A stretch of 64,000 bases of DNA from Liolophura sinensis (lineage: Eukaryota > Mollusca > Polyplacophora > Chitonida > Chitonidae). Positions 1 through 11,490 of the stretch are shown piece by piece; positions within the stretch are counted from its first letter, which is position 1, and each line of letters opens with the position of its first letter. Where the stretch lies: assembly GCF_032854445.1 (NCBI RefSeq), contig NW_027018097.1, positions 1-64,000 on the forward strand, given 5' to 3'. Below the pieces are notes generated by a model. The model worked only from the letters and a program-made list of their open reading frames with translations. It did no database searches and was not told the origin of the DNA. The translations under genes were made by a program, and so were the position numbers.

Positions 1-590
1 AGCTAGCAAAAAGACCACAAAAAAAACCAAATGTGGGGAAAATTGTTCCAATGCTGCTGGTAAGAGGCTAATCTGACGTTTATTGTGACGAGAAATCGAA
101 TGGTGCAAACCGCGTTGCTCTCAGACAAATACTTTTGGCTGTAGCGACGTTGATAACTGTTATAATCACGTGCCCAGCAACGCCTCTTACTGCTTGGGAA
201 CCATAGAATATACCAATTTTTTCAACACCCTGCTGATGCCTGGTCCAATTCGGCATCTTTTGGCACCTTATTAATGTGGGTGAGTGTTCAGTTGTACTTT
301 ATCGAGCAGACTGTATTAAGTATCTTGTGTTTTCAATATACAAATGGGGTGTGGTTTTCCTAAATGTATATAAAGACATTGAGATTATCTTCGACTTAGC
401 AGTAAGACAATCCCTGGGTGAGTTAAATAGGCTGGTCCAAAAGATTTGACGTCTTCTGGGCTACCGAAAGGCATAAATCTTATAGCCAAAAGTTTAATAT
501 AGTAATGACCACTCGCGATGGTACATAGTACAGTGTGGCCGATTTCAATTAACAAAAAGACCAGGCAAAAATGCAAAAGTGGAAAAACTC
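1..590 (+). repeat. Divergent edge-type monomer (partial at left)
   Basis: This unit (landmark 170) is the least like the others. Over 361-420 it differs from the family A consensus at 8 of 60 positions, while neighbouring A units differ from each other by a few per cent. It mixes A characters (TTAATGTGGG, TTCTTCTGG-like ends) with B characters (CTTCGAC, CAATATACAAATGG, GGGCTACC). Its CCATGG, TCTACACGTAGA and TACAGCAGAC elements are altered. The block at 50-130 is better preserved, with about 5 differences in 80. Divergent monomers at satellite edges are expected when unequal exchange homogenises only the interior. Confidence 0.75.
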
Positions 591-1271
591 TTCCAGTGCT
601 GCTGGAAAGAGGCTAATCCGACGTATTTTGCGACTAGGAATCGAATGGTGCAAACCGCGTTGCTCTCCAACCAATACTTTTGGCTGTAGCGACAATTGAA
701 TAATCATTGATGTCATAATCACGTGCCCAGCAACGGCTCTTACTCCATGGAAATCAGTTATATTTGCAATTTTTCAACAGCTGCCGATGCCTGGCCCAAT
801 TCCGCATCTTTTGGCACCTTAATGATGTGGGTGAGTGTTCAATTGTACTTTTTACAGCAGACTGTATCAAGTACCTTGTGTTGTTTATGTACAAATGGTG
901 TGGTTTTTCTACACGTAGATAAAGACTTTGAGATTGTCTTGGACTTAGAAGTAAGACAATTGCTGGGTGAGTTAAATGGGCTTGGCCCAAAGATTTGACG
1001 TCTTCTGGACTACCGAAGGGCACATAACTTATAGTCAAAAGGTGAATATAGTAATGACCAGTCGCGAAGGTACATAGTACGGTGTAGCCGATTTCAATTA
1101 ACAAAAAGACAAGGCAAAAATGCAAAAGTGGAAAAACTGTTCCAGTGCTGCTGGTAAGAGGCTAATCCGGCGTATTTTGTGACGAGAAATCGAATGGTGC
1201 AAACCGCGTTGCTCTCCCACCAATACTTTTGGCTGTAGCGACAATTGATTGATCATTGATGTCATAATTAC
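170..1271 (+). repeat. Run of two A short units
   Basis: Units at 170 (divergent edge type, 553 bp) and 723 (549 bp). The 723 unit and the following L unit share the markers AAAGGTGAATATAG and GATTTTTCTACACG with the pair at 10,943/11,491. Confidence 0.85.
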
Positions 1272-1980
1272 GTGCCCAGCAACGGCTCTTACTCCATGGA
1301 AACCAGGAAAATTTGCAATTTTTCAACAGCTGCCGATGCCTGGCCCAATTCCGCATTTTTTGGCACCTTAATGATGTGCGTCAGTGTTCAATTGTACTTT
1401 TTACAGCAGACTGTATCTAGTACCTTGTGTTGTTTATGTACAAATGGTGTGATTTTTCTACACGTAGAAAATTTGTAATTTTTCAACAGCTGCCGATGCC
1501 TGGCCCAATTCTGCATCTTTTGGCACCTTAATGATGTGGGTCAGTGTTCAGTTGTACTTTTTACAGCAGACTGTATCTAGTACTTTGTGTTGTTTATGTA
1601 CAAATGGTGTGGTTTTTCTACACGTAGATAAAGACATTGAGATTGTCTTGGACTTAGAAGTAAGACAATTGCTGGGTGAGTTAAATGGGCTTGGCATAAA
1701 GATTTGACGTCTTCTGGACTACCGAAGGGCACATAACTTATAGTCAAAAGTTGAATATAGTAATGACCAGTCGCGATGGTACATAGTAGGGTGTAGCCGA
1801 TTTCAATTAACAAAAAGACCGGGCAAAAATGCAAAAGTGGGAAAACTGTTCCAGTGCTGCTGGTAAGATGATAATCCGGCTTATTTTGGGACGAGAAATC
1901 GAATGGTGCAAACCGCGTTGCTCTCTGACCAATACTTTTGGCTGTAGCGACAATTGATTGATCATTGATGTCATAATCAC
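1272..1980 (+). repeat. Representative family A long monomer (L) with 160-bp internal duplication
   Basis: A 709-bp unit, that is 549 + 160. Positions 1,308-1,467 and 1,468-1,627 are two adjacent copies of the segment running from AAAATTTG through CAGCTGCCGATGCC, the acceptor-like TTTTTACAG and the poly-T region to CACGTAG. The join replaces the ATAAAG that normally follows CACGTAG with AAAATTTG. The two copies differ at a few positions (for example TTTGC versus TTTGT), so the duplication is not brand new. Because 160 is not a multiple of 3, it shifts every reading frame that crosses it. Confidence 0.92.
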
Positions 1981-4106
1981 GTGCCCAGCAACGTGTCTTA
2001 CTCCATGGAAACCAGGGAAATTTGCAATTTTTCAACAGCTGCCGATGCCTGCCCAATTCCGCATCTTTTGGCACCTTAATGATGTGGGTGAGTGTTCAAT
2101 TGTACTTTTTACAGCAGACTGTATCTAGTACCTTGTGTTGTTTATGTACAAATGGTGTGGTTTTTTCTACACGTAGAAAATTTGTAATTTTTCAACAGCT
2201 GCCGATGCCTGGCCCAATTCCGCATCTTTTGGCACCTTAAAGATGTGGGTCAGTGTTCAATTGTACTTTTTACTGCAGACTGTATATAGTACCTTGTGTT
2301 TTATATGTACAAATGGTTGTTGTTTTTCTACACGTAGATAAAGACTTTGAGATTTTCTTGGACTTAGAAGTAAGACAATTGCTGGGTGAGTTAAATGGGC
2401 TTGGCCTAAAGATTTGACGTTTTCTGGACTACCGAAGGGCACATAACTTATAGTCAAAAGTTGAATATAATAATGACCAGTCGCGATGGTACATAGTAGG
2501 TTGTAGCCGATTTCAATTAACAAAAAAAACCAGGCAAAAATGCAAAAGTGGAAAAACTGTTCCAGTGCTGCTGGTGAGAGGCTAATCCGACGTATTTAGT
2601 GACGAGAAATCGAATGGTGCAAACCGCGTTGCTCTCCGACCAATACTTTTGGCTGTAGCGACAATTGAATAATCATTGATGTCATAATCATGTGCCCAGC
2701 AACGGCTCTTACTCCATGGAAATCAGGGAAATTTGCAATTTTTCAACAGCTGCCGATGCCTGGCCCAATTCCGAATTTTTTGGCACCTTAATGATGTGGG
2801 TCAGTGTTCAATTGTAATTTTTACATCAGACTGTATCTAGTACCTTGTGTTGTTTATGTACAAATGGTGTGGTTTTTCTACAAGTAGAAAATTTGCAATT
2901 TTTCAACAGCTACCCATGCCTGGCCCGATTCCGCATCTTTTGGCACCTTTATGATGTGGGTCAGTGTTCAACTGTAATTTTTACAGCAGACTGTATTTAG
3001 TACGTTGTGTTATTGATGTACAAATGGTGTGGTTTTTCTACACGTACATAAAGACTTTGAGAATGTCTTGGACTTAGAAGGAAGACAATTGCTGGTTGAG
3101 TTAAATGGCTTGGCCCAAAGATTTGACGTCTTCTAGACTACCGAAGGGCACATAACTTATGGTCAAAAGTTGAATATAGTAATGACCAGTCGCGATGGTA
3201 CATAGTACAGTGTAGCCGATTTCAATTAACAAAAAGACCAGGCAAAAATGCAAAAGTGGAAAAACTCTTCCAGTGCTGCTGGTAAGAGGCTAATCCGACG
3301 TATTTAGTGACGAGAAATCAAATGGTGCAAACCGCGTTGCTCTCCGACCAATACTTTTGGCTGTAGCGACAATTGAATGATCATTGATGTCATAATCACG
3401 TGCCCAGCAACGGCTCTTACTCCATGGAAACCAGGAAAATTTGCAATTTTTCAACAGCTGCCGATGCCTGGCCCAATTCCGCATCTTTTGGCACCTTAAT
3501 GATGTGGGTCAGTTTTCAATTGTAATTTTTATAACAGACTGTATCCAGTACCTTGTGTTGTTTTGTACAAATGGTGTGGTTTTTCTACACGTAGAAAATT
3601 TGCAATTTTTCAACAGTTGCCGATGCCTGGCCCAATTCCGCATATTTTGGCACCTAATGATGTGGGTCAGTGTTCAGTTGTACTTTTTACAGCAGACTGT
3701 ATCTAGTACTTTGTGTTGTTTATGTACAAATGGTGTGGTTTTTCTACACGTAGATAAAGACATTGAGATTGTCTTGGACTTAGAAGTAAGACAATTGCTG
3801 GGTGAGTTAAATGGGCTTGGCCCAAAGATTTGACGTCTTCTGGACTACCGAAGGGCACATAACTTATAGTCAAAAGTTGAATATAGTAATGACCAGTTGC
3901 GATGGTACATAGTACGGTGTAGCCGATTTCAATTAACAAAAAGACCAGGCAAAAATGCAAAAGTGGAAAAACTGTTCCAGTGCTGCTGGTAAGAGGCTAA
4001 TCCGACGTATTTTGTGACGAGAAATCGAATGGTGCAAACCGCGTTGCTCTCCGACTAACACTTTTGGCTGTAGCGACAACTGAATGATCATTAATGTCAT
4101 AATCAC
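1272..4106 (+). repeat. Run of four A long units
   Basis: Units at 1272, 1981, 2692 and 3400 (709, 711, 708 and 707 bp), each with the 160-bp internal duplication. The junction sequence CACGTAG-AAAATTTG is present in each, with CAAGTAG at 2,881. Confidence 0.9.
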
Positions 4107-4655
4107 ATGCCCAGCAACGGCTCTTACTCCATGGAAACCTGGGAAATTTGCAATTTTTCAACAGCTGAAGATGCCTGGCCCAATTCCGCATCTTTTGGCA
4201 CCTTAATGATGTGGGTGAGTGTTCAATTGTACTTTTTACAGCAGACTGTATCAAGTACCTTGTGTTGTTTATGTACAAATGGTGTGGTTTTTCTACACGT
4301 AGATAAAGACTTTGAGATTGTCTTGGACTTAGAAGTAAGACAATTGCTGGGTGAGTTAAATGGGCTTGGCCCAAAGATTTGACGTCTTCTGGACTACCGA
4401 AGGGCACATAACTTATAGTCAAAAGTTGAATATAGTAATGACCAGTCGCGATGGTACATAATACGGTGTAGCCGATTTCAATTAACAAAAAGACCAGGCA
4501 AAAATGCAAAAGTGGAAAAACTGTTCCAATGCTGCTGGAAAGAGGTTAATCCGACGTATTTTGCGACTAGAAATCGAATGGTGCAAACCGCGTTGCTCTC
4601 CGACCAATACTTTTGGCTGTAGCGACAATTGAATAATCATTGATGTCATAATCAC
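4107..4655 (+). repeat. Representative family A short monomer (S)
   Basis: A 549-bp unit, exactly 3 x 183 bases. It carries GGGTGAGTG at the position where most units have GGGTCAGTG. This removes a TGA from one - strand frame and leaves 170 open codons (3,997-4,509). The landmark reads CACATG instead of CACGTG. Element order is the same as in family B, but the B palindrome TCTACATGTAGA is TCTACACGTAGA here, with the central bases unpaired, and GGCTGTAGCC is GGCTGTAGCG. Confidence 0.85.
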
Positions 4656-5205
4656 GTGCCCAGCAACGGCTCTTACTCCATGGAAATCAGGGATATTTGC
4701 AATTTTTCAACAGCTGCCGATGCCTGGCCCAATTCCGCATCTTTTGGCACCTTAATGATGTGGGTGAGTGTTCAATTGTACTTTTTACAGCAGACTGTAT
4801 CAAGTACCTTGTGTTGTTTATGTACAAATGGTGTGGTTTTTCTACACGTAGATAAAGACTTTGAGATTGTCTTGGACTTAGAAGTAAGACAATTGCTGGG
4901 TGAGTTAAATGGGCTTGGCCCAAAGATTTGACGTCTTCTGGACTACCGAAGGGCACATAACTTATAGTCAAAAGGTAAATATAGTAATGACCAGTCGCGA
5001 AGGTACATAGTACGGTGTAGCCGATTTCAATTAACAAAAAGACAAGGCAAAAATGCAAAAGTGGAAGAAACTGTTCCAGTGCTGCTGGTAAGAGGCTAAT
5101 CCGACGTATTTAGTGACGAGAAATCGAATGGTGCAAACCGCGTTGCTCTCCGACCAATACTTTTGGCTGTAGCGACAATTGAATAATCATTGATGTCATA
5201 ATCAT
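4107..5205 (+). repeat. Run of two A short units
   Basis: Units at 4107 and 4656 (549 and 550 bp), without internal duplication. The 4656 unit has AAAGGTAAATATAG and a TCGCGAAGG variant also found in the 723 unit. Confidence 0.9.
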
Positions 5206-6620
5206 GTGCCCAGCAACGGCTCTTACTCCATGGAAACCAGGAAAATTTGCAATTTTTCAACAGCTGCCGATGCCTGGCCCAATTCCGCATTTTTTGGCAC
5301 CTTAATGATGTGGGTCAGTTTTCAATTGTAATTTTTACATCAGACTGTATCTAGTACCTTGTGTTGTTTATGTACAAATGGTGTGGTTTTTCTACAAGTA
5401 GAAAATTTGCAATTTTTCAACAGCTACCCATGCCTGGCCCGATTCCGCATCTTTTGGCACCTTAATGATGTGGGTCAGTGTTCAACTGTAATTTTTACAG
5501 CAGACTGTATTTAGTACGTTGTGTTATTTATGTACAAATGGTGTGGTTTTTCTACACGTAGATAAAGACTTTGAGAATGTCTTGGACTTAGAAGGAAGAC
5601 AATTGCTGGTTGAGTTAAATGGGCTTGGCCCAAAGATTTGACGTCTTCTAGACTACCGAAGGGCACATAACTTATGGTCAAAAGTTGAATATAGTAATGA
5701 CCAGTCGCGATGGTACATAGTACATTATAGCCGATTTCAATTAACAAAAAGACCAGGCAAAAATGCAAAAGTGGAAAAACTCTTCCAGTGCTGCTGGTAA
5801 GAGGCTAATCCGACGTATTTAGTGACGAGAAATCGAATGGTGCAAACCGCGTTGCTCTCCGACCAATACTTTTGGCTGTAGCGACAATTGAATGATCATT
5901 GATGTCATAATCACGTGCCAGCAACGGCTCTTACTCCATGGAAACCAGGAAAATTTGCAATTTTTCAACAGCTGCCGATGCCTGGCCAATTCCGGATCTT
6001 TTGGCACCTTAATGATGTGGGTCAGTTTTCAATTGTAATTTTTATAGCAGACTGTATCCAGTACCTTGTGTTGTTTTTGTACAAATGGTGTGGTTTTTCT
6101 ACACGTAGAAATTTGCAATTTTTCAACAGTTGCCGATGCCTGGCCCAATTCCGCATGTTTTGGCACCTAATGATGTGGGTCAGTGTTCAGTTGTACTTTT
6201 TACAGCAGACTGTATCTAGTACTTTGTGTTGTTTATGTACAAATGGTGTGGTTTTTTCTACACGTAGATAAAGACATTGAGATTGTCCTGGACTTAGAAG
6301 TAAGACAATTGCTGGGTGAGTTAAATGGGCTTGGCCTAAAGATTTGACGTCTTCTGGACTACCGAAGGGCACATAACTTATAGTCAAAAGTTGAATATAG
6401 TAATGACCAGTTGCGATGGTACATAGTACGGTGTAGCCGATTTCAATTAACAAAAAGACCAGGCAAAAATGCAAAAGTGGAAAAACTGTTCCAGTGCTGC
6501 TGGTAAGAGGCTAATCCGACGTATTTTGTGACGAGAAATCGAATGGTGCAAACCGCGTTGCTCTCCGACCAATACTTTTGGCTGTAGTGACAACTGAATG
6601 ATCATTGATGTCATAATCAC
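5206..6620 (+). repeat. Run of two A long units
   Basis: Units at 5206 and 5915 (709 and 706 bp). The second has several 1-bp deletions. Both match the L pair at 2,692/3,400 and at 8,428/9,137 (TTACATCAGACTG, CAGCTACCCATGCC and GAAGGAAGACAATTG variants). Confidence 0.9.
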
Positions 6621-7717
6621 GTGCCCAGCAACGGCTCTTACTCCATGGAAACCTGGGAAATTTGCAATTTTTCAACAGCTGCCGATGCCTGGCCCAATTC
6701 CGCATCTTTTGGCACCTTAATGATGTGGGTGAGTGTTCAATTGTACTTTTTACAGCAGACTGTATCTAGTAACTTGTGTTTTTTATGTAAAAATGATGTG
6801 GTTTTTCTACACGCAGATAAAGACATTGAGATTGTCTTGGACTTAGAAGTAAGACAATTGCTGGGTGAGTTAAATGGGCTGAGTCCTAAGATTTGACGTC
6901 TTCTGGACTACCGAAGGGCATATAACTTATAGTCAAAAGTTGAATATAGTAATGACCAGTCGCGATGGTGCTTAGTACAGTGTAGCCGATTTCAATTAAC
7001 AAAAAGACCGGGCAAAAATGCAAAAGTGGAAAAACTGTTACAATGCTGCTGGTAAGAGGCTAATCCGACGTATTTTGCGACGAGAAATCGAATGGTGCAA
7101 ACCGCGTTGCTCTCCGACCAATACTTTTGGCTGTAGCGTCAATTGAATAATCATTGATGTCATAATCACGTGCCCAGCAACGGCTCTACTCCATGGAAAC
7201 CAGGGAAATTTGCAATTTTTCAACAGCTGCCGATGCCTGGTCCAATTCCGCATCTTGTGGCACCTTAATGATGTGGGTCAGTGTTCAATTGTACTTTTTA
7301 CCTCAGACTGTATCTAGTACCTTGTGTTGTTTATGTACAAATGGTGTGATTTTTCTACACGTAGATAAAGACTTTGAGATTGTCTTGGACTTAGAAGTAA
7401 GACAATTGCTGGGTGAGTTAAATGGGCTTGGACCAAAGATTTGACGTCTTCTGGAGTACCGAAGGGCACATAACTTATAGTCAAAAGTTGAATATAGTAA
7501 TGACCAGTCGCGATGGTACATAATACTGTGTAGCCGATTTCAATGAACAAAAAGACCAGGCAAAAATGCAAAAGTGGAAAAACTGTTCCAGTGCTGCTGG
7601 AAAGAGGCTAATCCGACGTATTTTGCGACGAGAAATCGAATGGTGCAAACCGCGTTGCTCTCTGACCAATACTTTTGGCTGTAGCGACAATTGATTGATC
7701 ATTGATGTCATAATCAC
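6621..7717 (+). repeat. Run of two A short units
   Basis: Units at 6621 and 7170 (549 and 548 bp). The 6621 unit has the rare variants TAACTTGTGTT and ACACGCAGATAAAG, shared with the unit at 17,938. The 7170 unit has TTACCTCAGACTG, shared with 10,394. Confidence 0.9.
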
Positions 7718-9844
7718 GTGCCCAGCAACGGGTCTTACTCCAAGGAAACCAGGGAAATTTGCAATTTTTCAACAGCTGCCGATGCCTGGCCCAATTCCGC
7801 ATCTTTTGGCACCTTAATGATGTGGGTGAGTGTTCAATTGTACTTTTTACAGCAGACTGTATCTAGTACCTTGTGTTGTTTATGTACAAATGGTGTGGTT
7901 TTTCTACACGTAGAAAATTTGTAATTTTTCAACAGCTGCCGATGCCTGGCCCAATTCCGCATCTTTTGGCACCTTAAAGATGTGGGTCAGTGTTCAATTG
8001 TACTTTTTACTGCAGACTGTATATAGTACCTTGTGTTTTATATGTACAAATGGTGTTGTTTTTCTACACGTAGATAAAGACTTTGAGATTTTCTTGGACT
8101 TAGAAGTAAGACAATTGCTGGGTGAGTTAAATGGGCTTGGCCTAAAGATTTGACGTTTTCTGGACTACCGAAGGGCACATAACTTATAGTCAAAAGTTGA
8201 ATATAATAATAACCAGTCGCGATGGTACATAGTAGGTTGTAGCCGATTTCAATTAACAAAAAAAACCAGGCAAAAATGCAAAAGTGGAAAAACTGTTCCA
8301 GTGCTGCTGGTGAGAGTCTAATCCGACGTATTTAGTGACGAGAAATCGAATGGTGCAAACCGCGTTGCTCTCCGACCAATACTTTTGGCTGTAGCGACAA
8401 TTGAATAATCATTGATGTCATAATCATGTGCCCAGCAACGGCTCTTACTCCATGGAAATCAGGGAAATTTGCAATTTTTCAACAGCTGCCGATGCCTGGC
8501 CCAATTCCACATTTTTTGGCACCTTAATGATGTGGGTCAGTGTTCAATTGTAATTTTTACATCAGACTGTATCTAGTACCTTGTGTTGTTTATGTACAAA
8601 TGGTGTGGTTTTTCTACAAGTAGAAAATTTGCAATTTTTCAACAGCTACCCATGCCTGGCCCGATTCCGCATCTTTTGGCACCTTAATGATGTGGGTCAG
8701 TGTTCAACTGTAATTTTTACAGCAGACTGTATTTAGTACGTTGTGTTATTTATGTACAAATGGTGTGGTTTTTCTACACGTAGATAAAGACTTTGAGAAT
8801 GTCTTGGACTTAGAAGGAAGACAATTGCTGGTTGAGTTAAATGGGCTTGGCCCAAAGATTTGACGTCTTCTAGACTACCGAAGGGCACATAACTTATGGT
8901 CAAAAGTTGAATATAGTAATGACCAGTCGCGATGGTACATAGTACAGTGTAGCCGATTTCAATTAACAAAAAGACCAGGCAAAAATGCAAAAGTGGTAAA
9001 ACTCTTCCAGTGCTGCTGGTAAGAGGCTAATCCGACGTATTTAGTGACGAGAAATCGAATGGTGCAAACCGCGTTGCTCTCCGACCAATACTTTTGGCTG
9101 TAGCGACAATTGAATGATCATTGATGTCATAATCACGTGCCCAGCAACGGCTCTTACTCCATGGAAACCAGGGAAATTTGCAATTTTTCAACAGCTGCCG
9201 ATGCCTGGTCCAATTCCGCATCTTGTGGCACCTTAATGATGTGGGTCAGTGTTCAATTGTAATTTTTATAGCAGACTGTATCCAGTGCCTTGTGTTGTTT
9301 TTGTACAAATGGTGTGGTTTTTCTACACGTAGAAAATTTGCAATTTTTCAACAGTTGCCGATGCCTGGCCCAATTCCGCATATTTTGGCACCTAATGATG
9401 TGAGTCAGTGTTCAGTTGTACTTTTTACAGCAGACTGTATCTAGTACTTTGTGTTGTTTATGTACAAATGGTGTGGTTTTTCTACACGTAGATAAAGACA
9501 TTGAGATTGTCCTGGACTTAGAAGTAAGACAATTGCTGGGTGAGTTAAATGGGCTTGGCCTAAAGATTTGACGTCTTCTGGACTACCGAAGGGCACATAA
9601 CTTATAGTCAAAAGTTGAATATAGTAATGACCAGTTGCGATGGTACATAGTACGGTGTAGCCGATTTCAATTAACAAAAAGACCGGGCAAAAATGCAAAA
9701 GTGGAAAAACTGTTCCAGTGCTGCTGGTAAGAGGCTAATCCGACGTATTTTGTGACGAGAAATCGAATGGTGCAAACCGCGTTGCTCTCCGACCAATACT
9801 TTTGGCTGTAGCGATAATTGAATAATCATTAATGTCATAATCAC
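7718..9844 (+). repeat. Run of three A long units
   Basis: Units at 7718, 8428 and 9137 (710, 709 and 708 bp). They match 1981, 2692 and 3400 one for one, displaced by about 5,737 bp. Confidence 0.9.
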
Positions 9845-10942
9845 GTGCCCAGCAACGGGTCTTACTCCATGGAAACCAGGGAAATTTGCAATTTTTCAAG
9901 AGCTGCCGATGCCTGGCCCAATTCCGCATCTTTTGGCACCTTAATGATGTGGGTCAGTGTTCAATTGTACTTTTTACAGCAGACTGTATCTAGTACCTTG
10001 TGTTGTTTATGTGCAAATGGTGTGGTTTTTCTACACGTAGATAAAGACATTGAGATTGTCTTGGACTTAGAAGTAAGACAATTGCTGGGTGAGTTAAAAG
10101 GGCTTGGCCTAAAGATTTGACGTCTTCTGGACTACCGAAGGGCACATAACTTATAGTCAAAAGTTGAATATAGTAATGACCAGTCGCGATGGTACATAGT
10201 ACAGTGTAGCCGATTTCAATTAACAAAAAGACCAGGCAAAAATGCAAAAGTGGAAAAACTGTTACAATGCTGCTGGTAAGAGGCTAATCCGACGTATTTT
10301 GCGACGAGAAATCGAATGGTGCAAACCGCGTTGCTCTCCGACCAATACTTTTGGCTGTAGCGTCAATTGAATAATCATTGATGTCATAATCACGTGCCCA
10401 GCAACGGGTCTTACTTCATGGAAACCAGGGATATTTGCAATTTTTCAACAGCTGCCGATGCCTGGTCCAATTCCGCATCTTGTGGCACCTTAATGATGTG
10501 GGTCAGTGTTCAATTGTACTTTTTACCTCAGACTGTATCTAGTACCTTGTGTTGTTTATGTGCAAATGGTGTGATTTTTCTACACGTAGATAAAGACTTT
10601 TAGATTGTCTTGGACTTAGAAGTAAGACAATTGCTGGGTGAGTTAAATGGGCATGGCCCAAAGATTTGACGTCTTCTGGAGTACCGAAGGGCACATAACT
10701 TATAGTCAAAAGTTGAATATAGTAATGACCAGTCGCGATGGTACATAATACTGTGTAGCCGATTTCAATGAACAAAAAGACCAGGCAAAAATGCAAAAGT
10801 GGAAAAACTGTTCCAGTGCTGCTGGAAAGAGGCTAATCCGACGTATTTTGCGACGAGAAATCGAATGGTGCAAACCGCGTTGCTCTCCGACCAATACTTT
10901 TGGCTGTAGCGACAATTGAATAATCATTGATGTCAAGATCAC
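7718..10942 (+). repeat. Higher-order block, copy 3 (L-L-L-S-S, 3,225 bp)
   Basis: Same unit order and same length as copy 1, at an offset of 5,737 bp. Its second S unit (10,394) matches the second S of copy 2 (7,170) better than that of copy 1 (4,656), so the blocks have also exchanged sequence after duplication. Confidence 0.8.
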
Positions 10943-11490
10943 GTGCCCAGCAACGGCTCTTACTCCATGGAAACCAGGGATATTTGCAATTTTTCAACAG
11001 CTGCCGATGCCTGGCCCGATTCCGCATCTTTTGGCACCTTAATGATGTGGGTGAGTGTTCAATTGTACTTTTTACAGCAGACTGTATCTAGTACCTTGTG
11101 TTGTTTATGTACAAATGGTGTGGTTTTTCTACACGTAGATAAAGACTTTGAGATTGTCTTGGACTTAGAAGTAAGACAATTGCAGGGTGAGTTAAATGGG
11201 CTTGGCCCAAAGATTTGACGTCTTCTGGACTACCGAAGGGCACATAACTTATAGTCAAAAGGTGAATATAGTAATGACCAGTCGCGATGGTACACAGTAC
11301 AGTGTAGCCGATTTCAATTAACAAAAAGACCAGGCAAAAATGCAAAAGTGGAAAAACTGTTCCAGTGCTGCTGGTAAGAGGCTAATCCGACGTATTTGCG
11401 ACGAGAAATCGAATAGTGCAAACCGCTTTGCTCTCCGACCAATACTTTTGGCTGTAGCGACAATTAATTGATCATTGATGTCATAATCAC
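9845..11490 (+). repeat. Run of three A short units
   Basis: Units at 9845, 10394 and 10943 (549, 549 and 548 bp). The 10394 unit matches 7170 (TTACCTCAGACTG). The 10943 unit resembles 723. Confidence 0.9.

Larger units (their letters stand above)
1981..5205 (+). repeat. Higher-order block, copy 1 (L-L-L-S-S, 3,225 bp)
   Basis: Five units. The three L units have individual markers in the same order as in copy 3. Unit 1 is preceded by CTCTCTGACC and GATTGATCATTGATG. Unit 2 has AATCATGTGCCC, TTACATCAGACTG and CAGCTACCCATGCC. Unit 3 follows GAAGGAAGACAATTGCTGG. The copy has the same total length as copy 3. Confidence 0.8.
5206..7717 (+). repeat. Higher-order block, copy 2 (L-L-S-S, 2,512 bp)
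   Basis: The same series as the flanking blocks but without the first L unit. Its L pair starts with the AATCATGTGCCC unit that is second in copies 1 and 3. Loss of one unit, or gain of one in the others, by unequal exchange explains the length difference of one L unit. Confidence 0.8.

Noticed and set aside
620-650. Pol III B-box-like TTCGATTCC on the minus strand (tRNA-derived SINE)
   Set aside because: The match is good only in the 723-type flank. Other units read TTCGATTTC, no convincing A-box lies at the right distance, and no terminal A tail or target-site duplication is seen.
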